Source: JAFECT01 sp036501825 (GTDB lineage Bacteria; Pseudomonadota; Alphaproteobacteria; Caulobacterales; Caulobacteraceae). Taken from it: a DNA stretch of 64,000 bases. The position numbers and the translations under genes were made by a program. The DNA lies in assembly GCA_036501825.1 (NCBI GenBank), contig DASXZP010000036.1:124001-188000 (forward strand), in the 5' to 3' direction. Each line of letters starts with the position of its first letter. Position 1 is the first letter of the stretch. The notes beneath the pieces are model-generated. The model saw only the letters and a list, made by a program, of their open reading frames with translations. It made no database searches and was not told where the DNA came from. Shown piece by piece: positions 60,353 through 64,000 of the stretch.

Positions 60353-61546
60353 ATGCCGCTCGACGCCGGCCGCGCCCCCGCCAAGACCTTCCGCTGGGAA
60401 GACCCGCTGGACCTGGAAAGCCGCCTGACCGACGAGGAGCGGATGATCCGCGACGCCGCCCGGGCCTACGCCCAGGACAAGCTGCTGCCGCGGGTGGTCT
60501 CGGCCTTCGCCGACGAGCGGTTCGACCGCGAGATCATGAGCGAGCTGGGGGCGCTGGGCTTTCTGGGCTCCATGCTGCCGGAGCAGTACGGCGGCTCGGA
60601 AGTGAGCCACGTGGCCTACGGCCTGACCGCCATGGAGATCGAGGCGGTGGACTCGGGCTACCGCTCAGCCATGAGCGTGCAGTCGTCGCTGTCGATGTAT
60701 CCGATCTACGCCTTCGGCTCGGAAGAACAGAAGATGCGCTTCCTGCCCAGAATGGCGAAGGGCGAACTGATCGGCTGTTTCGGCCTGACCGAAGCCGACG
60801 GCGGCTCCGATCCCGGCTCGATGAAGACCAAGGCGGAAAAGGTCTCAGGCGGCTACAAGCTGAACGGCTCGAAGTTCTGGATCACCAATTCGCCGATCGC
60901 CGACCTTGCGGTGGTATGGGCCAAGCTCGACGGCGAAATCCGCGGCTTCATCGTCGAGCGCAGCTTCGCGGGCTTCTCCACCAACAAGATCGAAGGCAAG
61001 CTCTCGTTGCGCGCGTCGATCACCGGCGACATCGGCTTGAACGACGTGCACGTTCCGGAAGAGAATCTGCTGCCGAACGCCAAGGGCCTCTCGGGACCGT
61101 TCTCGTGTCTGAACAAGGCGCGCTACGGCATTTCCTGGGGCGCCATGGGCGCGGCGCGTGACTGCTTCCACCGCGCGCGCGACTACACCTCGGAGCGCAT
61201 GCTGTTCGGCCGTCCGCTCTCGGGCCGTCAACTGGTGCAGAAGAAGCTCGCCGACATGCTGACCGACATCGCGCTCGGGCTCGAGGGCTCTTACGCGCTG
61301 GGCCGCCTGCTCGACGAAGGCGCCTTCATCCCGCAGGCCATCTCGATGATGAAGCGCAACAACGTCGGCAAGGCCCTGGCCATCGCCCGCGAAGCCCGCG
61401 ACATGCACGGCGGCGCCGGCATCACCGGCGAACACCACGTCATGCGCCACGCGATGAACCTGGAAACCGTGAACACCTACGAAGGGGCCCACGACGTCCA
61501 CGCCCTGATCCTGGGCCGCGCGATCACCGGGCAAAACGCGTTCTAG
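60353..61546 (+). CDS. gcdH: glutaryl-CoA dehydrogenase
   Basis: 397 aa acyl-CoA dehydrogenase fold: CFGLTEADGGSDPGSMKT, FWITNSPIADLAVVWAK, RYGISWGAMGAARDCFHRARDYTSERMLFGRPL, GGAGITGEHHVMRHAMNLETVNTYEGAHDVHAL with catalytic Glu377. These are glutaryl-CoA dehydrogenase features. It converts glutaryl-CoA to crotonyl-CoA and CO2 in lysine/tryptophan degradation, using FAD. The neighbouring CoA-transferase may supply its substrate. Confidence 0.9.
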   Translation: MPLDAGRAPAKTFRWEDPLDLESRLTDEERMIRDAARAYAQDKLLPRVVSAFADERFDREIMSELGALGFLGSMLPEQYGGSEVSHVAYGLTAMEIEAVDSGYRSAMSVQSSLSMYPIYAFGSEEQKMRFLPRMAKGELIGCFGLTEADGGSDPGSMKTKAEKVSGGYKLNGSKFWITNSPIADLAVVWAKLDGEIRGFIVERSFAGFSTNKIEGKLSLRASITGDIGLNDVHVPEENLLPNAKGLSGPFSCLNKARYGISWGAMGAARDCFHRARDYTSERMLFGRPLSGRQLVQKKLADMLTDIALGLEGSYALGRLLDEGAFIPQAISMMKRNNVGKALAIAREARDMHGGAGITGEHHVMRHAMNLETVNTYEGAHDVHALILGRAITGQNAF

Positions 61547-61571
61547 CGCCAGCGGCTAAACCAACACACTC

Positions 61572-61710
61572 CGTCACCCTCGGGCTTGTCCCGAGGGCCC
61601 ATGGCCAGGGTTCGGGGCTCAGGTGTCGGCCTCTAGGGCGCGGACGCTCGCACAGCCTTTCGGAGCTTGCGGAACGATGGGCCCTCGGGACAAGCCCGAG
61701 GGTGACGACA
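61572..61710. repeat. REP-like inverted pair, family C
   Basis: CGTCACCCTCGGGCTTGTCC at 61572-61603 and the inverse ATGGGCCCTCGGGACAAGCC at 61677-61710, spacer about 73 bp. Convergent gap between gcdH and the bPH gene. Confidence 0.85.
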
Positions 61711-61733
61711 CGAATTGGTGTGGCGATGTCACT

Positions 61734-62246
61734 TCAGCTCTTCACGCCCGCCGAATCCAGCGCCTGTTTCGCGTCGAGCATGGTGGTCTTGAACCGTAGC
61801 GGGTGGGCGATGTGGCGGAAGATGTTGTTACCGACTTCGTTGGCGGTGAGGATCTCCACGTCGCCGTAGTCGAACATGCGCCCGAGCAGGGTCTGGTCGG
61901 TCTTGATGTCGTTCAGCTTCTCGAGCAGGGAGTCGATGACCTCCTTGCTGAACACGCCGGTCATCTGAATGACGCGCCGGTTGGTCAGGTAATAGCCGTG
62001 GTTCGACCACTCCAGATACTGCCACCAGATCACGAACAGCGGGAGCAGCACGAAGGGCAGCCCGATCACCGCGCCCGGGTTCACCGGCATCAGCACCAGG
62101 CAGGTCGCGACGATGGCCAGCGCCAGGGCCAGCCAGATGAACATCCGCCAGAACAGGAAGATGCCGTGCTGGCGCACCACATAGATGACCTTCTCGCCGG
62201 GGCTGAGCACCTTTTTCAGATAGCCGGTCGGCACGTAGTCGCTCAT
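61734..62246 (-). CDS. bacterial PH-domain membrane protein (YdbS-like)
   Basis: 170 aa from the ATG at 62246. PTGYLKKVLSPGEKVIYVVRQHGIFLFWRMF, two membrane helices (FIWLALALAIVATCLVLMPV, IGLPFVLLPLFVIWWQYL), then a PH-like segment YYLTNRRVIQMTGVFSKEVIDSLLEKLNDIKTDQTLLGRMFDYGDVEI. YdbS/bPH2 family. Function unknown. Confidence 0.85.
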   Translation of the reverse strand: MSDYVPTGYLKKVLSPGEKVIYVVRQHGIFLFWRMFIWLALALAIVATCLVLMPVNPGAVIGLPFVLLPLFVIWWQYLEWSNHGYYLTNRRVIQMTGVFSKEVIDSLLEKLNDIKTDQTLLGRMFDYGDVEILTANEVGNNIFRHIAHPLRFKTTMLDAKQALDSAGVKS

Positions 62247-62367
62247 GGGCCTCACCCCTCGTCCATCCACCGCCCGCGACCATAGCCGATCACACGCCCA
62301 GCGGCGATAGCGTGGGGGCAGGGCGGGGGTTCCCTCGATAGGGGATTACCGGGTTTCCTATAATTTC

Positions 62368-62500
62368 CGTCACCCCGGGCTTGTCCCGGGGCCCATCGTT
62401 CAGCTTGCACCAGACGGCTGTGAGAATGCTGGGACGAACCTGCAGCCACCCTCGCCACTGACACTTGCCATGGGCCCCGGGACAAGCCCGGGGTGACGGT
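62368..62500. repeat. REP-like inverted pair, family C
   Basis: CGTCACCCCGGGCTTGTCCC at 62368-62397 and the inverse TGGGCCCCGGGACAAGCCCG at 62470-62500, spacer about 72 bp. Fills most of the 273-bp interval 62247-62519 between the bPH and EF-G-like genes; nothing else is seen there. Confidence 0.85.
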
Positions 62501-62519
62501 AATGAGAGAGGTCGTTCTC

Positions 62520-64000
62520 CTACGCCGCCACCTTCGCCTTGCTCACGATGTCATCCGCCACGCGGCCGGTGACTTCCTGCATGTGGGAGAATTCGGCGCG
62601 GTAGTCGCCGAGGCCTTGGGTGACCGAGCGGAGTTCCACGATCAGGTCGTGGCGTTCGGACTGGGGCAGGTAGACCTCGATGCGGTCCCAGCCGGGCCAG
62701 CCTTCGCGGGTGTCGTAGCCGAGGATCTGGCCGCGGCGGCCCGAGATCGACGAGGTGATGCGCGAAGTGGCCGACGACGGCGCGAAGATTTCGATCTTCT
62801 CCACCGGCTCCAACAGGGCCGAGCCGCACTCCTTCAGCCCGTCGCTCATGGCGATGCGGCCGGCGTTGTGGAAGGCGAGTTCGGAGGAATCGACCGCGTG
62901 GTACGAACCGTCGATCAGCACCACCTCGACGTCGACCACCGGGAAGCCGAGCGGCCCGCGTTTCATTGCCTCCTCGACGCCTTCACCCACGGCGGGGATC
63001 CACTGCTTCGGCACCACGCCGCCGGTGATCTTGTCGGAGAACAGAAAGCCCGCGCCGCGCTCGCGCGGCAGGATGTCGACCACCACGTCGCCGAACTGGC
63101 CGTGACCGCCGGTCTGCTTCTTGTGCCGCCCGCGCTGGTTGGTGACCTTCTTCTTGATCGTCTCACGGTAGGGCGTGGATGGCCGCGTCATCGACACGCC
63201 GACACCATAGCGCCGCTGCAGCCGCTCGACCGCGACCTGCAGGTGGGTCTGGCCCTGACCGCGCAGCAGGGTCTCGTTGGAATAGGGATCGTGCACCAGG
63301 TCGAGCGCCGGATCCTCCTCGATCAGGCGGTGCAGCGCGCCGGACAGGCGCACGTCATCCTTGCGGTCGTTGGTGTGGATCGCCGCCGCATAGACCGGCG
63401 AGGATTTTTCGGGCAGCGCCCGGCTCGTGCGCGCCCGGCCGTCGCCGGACAGCAGATCGCCGGCCTTGGCGGTCTCGAGCTTGCCGATGGCGACCACGTC
63501 GCCCCGCTCGGCCGAGGTGATCTTCTTCGTCGTCGCGCCCATCAGCGAGAACAGGCCCGACGCGCGGCCCTTTTCACCGTCCGGCAGGGTGAAGTCCTGG
63601 CCGTCGGAAATCTTGCCGCTCAGCACCCGCGCATAGGCGAGCTTGCCCGCCTGGCCCGCGTGGGCGGTCTTGAACACATAGGCGCAGTCGCCGTCGGCGC
63701 CGATGCGCGCGGCGGCCGCTTCACAGTCGGGCGTGTCGTGGCGCAGCGCTTTCAAGAGGCGGCGCACGCCGAAGCCGTTGAAGGCCGAACCGAAGAACAC
63801 CGGCGCGATCAGGCCCTCGCGCGTCTCGCGCACCAGGTCAGAGAACACCGTGTCACGCTCGGGTATGACGTCCGAGAGCAGCTGCTCCATCAGGCCGTCG
63901 TCGAAATCGGCGAGCTGTTCCAGCATGTGGAAGCGCGCCTCGGTCTCGCGCTCGGCGAGGTCGGCGGGGATCGGAACCTGTTCGGACTCTTGCCCCGCGC
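62520..64000 (-). CDS. EF-G-like translation factor GTPase, C-terminal part
   Basis: The reading frame runs off the right edge, so the GTPase N-terminus is missing. What remains (about 493 codons) has EF-G domain II (YVFKTAHAGQAGKLAYARVLSGKISDGQ), domain III (SSPVYAAAIHTNDRKDDVRLSGALHRLIEEDPAL), domain IV/V (VTNQRGRHKKQTGGHGQFGDVVVDILPR, GVEEAMKRGPLGFPVVDVEV, FHNAGRIAMSDGLKECGSALLEPVEKIEIF). The sequence is of the EF-G paralogue type (COG0480, similar to Caulobacter EF-G-like proteins), not canonical FusA. Role unclear. Confidence 0.88.
   Translation of the reverse strand, partial: AGQESEQVPIPADLAERETEARFHMLEQLADFDDGLMEQLLSDVIPERDTVFSDLVRETREGLIAPVFFGSAFNGFGVRRLLKALRHDTPDCEAAAARIGADGDCAYVFKTAHAGQAGKLAYARVLSGKISDGQDFTLPDGEKGRASGLFSLMGATTKKITSAERGDVVAIGKLETAKAGDLLSGDGRARTSRALPEKSSPVYAAAIHTNDRKDDVRLSGALHRLIEEDPALDLVHDPYSNETLLRGQGQTHLQVAVERLQRRYGVGVSMTRPSTPYRETIKKKVTNQRGRHKKQTGGHGQFGDVVVDILPRERGAGFLFSDKITGGVVPKQWIPAVGEGVEEAMKRGPLGFPVVDVEVVLIDGSYHAVDSSELAFHNAGRIAMSDGLKECGSALLEPVEKIEIFAPSSATSRITSSISGRRGQILGYDTREGWPGWDRIEVYLPQSERHDLIVELRSVTQGLGDYRAEFSHMQEVTGRVADDIVSKAKVAA

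Overview
The window is high-GC alphaproteobacterial chromosome, most likely Caulobacterales (Caulobacter/Phenylobacterium-like). Supporting this are the F1 ATPase operon atpHAGDC without the Fo genes, the core run ctpA-envC-rlmH-rsfS-nadD-obg-GNAT-rpmA-rplU, a Zn-type COG0523 GTPase paired with a WD40 protein, and many short palindromic intergenic repeats. Nothing resembles a prophage, conjugative element, IS transposase, CRISPR array or classical defence island. The assignment rests on gene content and order only.

Layout. 1-132: start of a TerC-family membrane protein leaving the left edge. 418-6977: F1 ATPase genes, then a small membrane protein translationally coupled to atpC, a PKHD-type dioxygenase and a secreted TPR protein. 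6981-16100 (minus strand): rppH, a divergent polysaccharide deacetylase, ctpA, an EnvC-like LytM protein, rlmH, rsfS (apparently starting at CTG), nadD, obg, an acetyltransferase, rpmA and rplU. 16263-18599: relic of a metal ABC permease, Zn-type CobW GTPase, WD40 protein. 18824-27400: mtgA, an orphan NitT/TauT-like ABC exporter/importer pair, MgtC, a two-domain retropepsin-like protein, an M28 peptidase, DUF1203, MmcQ/YjbR. 27397-33482: msrA, tRNA-Ser(GGA), fused pabBC, then a mosaic region (broken phoD 3' end, second chimeric tRNA-Ser, nucleotidyltransferase, intact phoD). 33647-37679: outer-membrane-type protein, hybrid histidine kinase, PLP amino-acid deaminase-like enzyme.

37855-44900 is a sugar-acid locus: GH1-like glycosidase, aldose 1-epimerase, SMP-30 lactonase, IlvD/Edd dehydratase, 2-keto-3-deoxygalactonokinase and KDPGal aldolase. 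Together they give a nearly complete De Ley-Doudoroff (galactose to pyruvate plus G3P) route, lacking only an obvious sugar dehydrogenase. 44897-49501: UDP-glucuronate 4-epimerase, DUF2891-DUF979-DUF969 operon, SDR oxidoreductase. 49745-51481: a divergent EF-Tu gene behind a long structured leader with a good promoter, two small ORFs, two intrinsic terminators and two perfect palindromes. 51683-58383: YkgJ, a 5-oxoprolinase/hydantoinase, an alpha/beta hydrolase and a TPP enzyme. 58529-61546: small membrane protein, CaiB/BaiF CoA-transferase, DUF6356 protein, glutaryl-CoA dehydrogenase. 61734-64000: bPH-domain protein and an EF-G-like GTPase running off the right edge.

The most unusual items are the attenuator-like leader of the EF-Tu paralogue, the phoD/tRNA-Ser mosaic, three genes whose best ribosome binding sites point to CTG or ATT start codons, and the decayed metal-permease gene next to a zinc-type GTPase. 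Five families of palindromic repeats occur, nearly always as inverted pairs. No searches or folding programs were run; family names come from recognised motifs.
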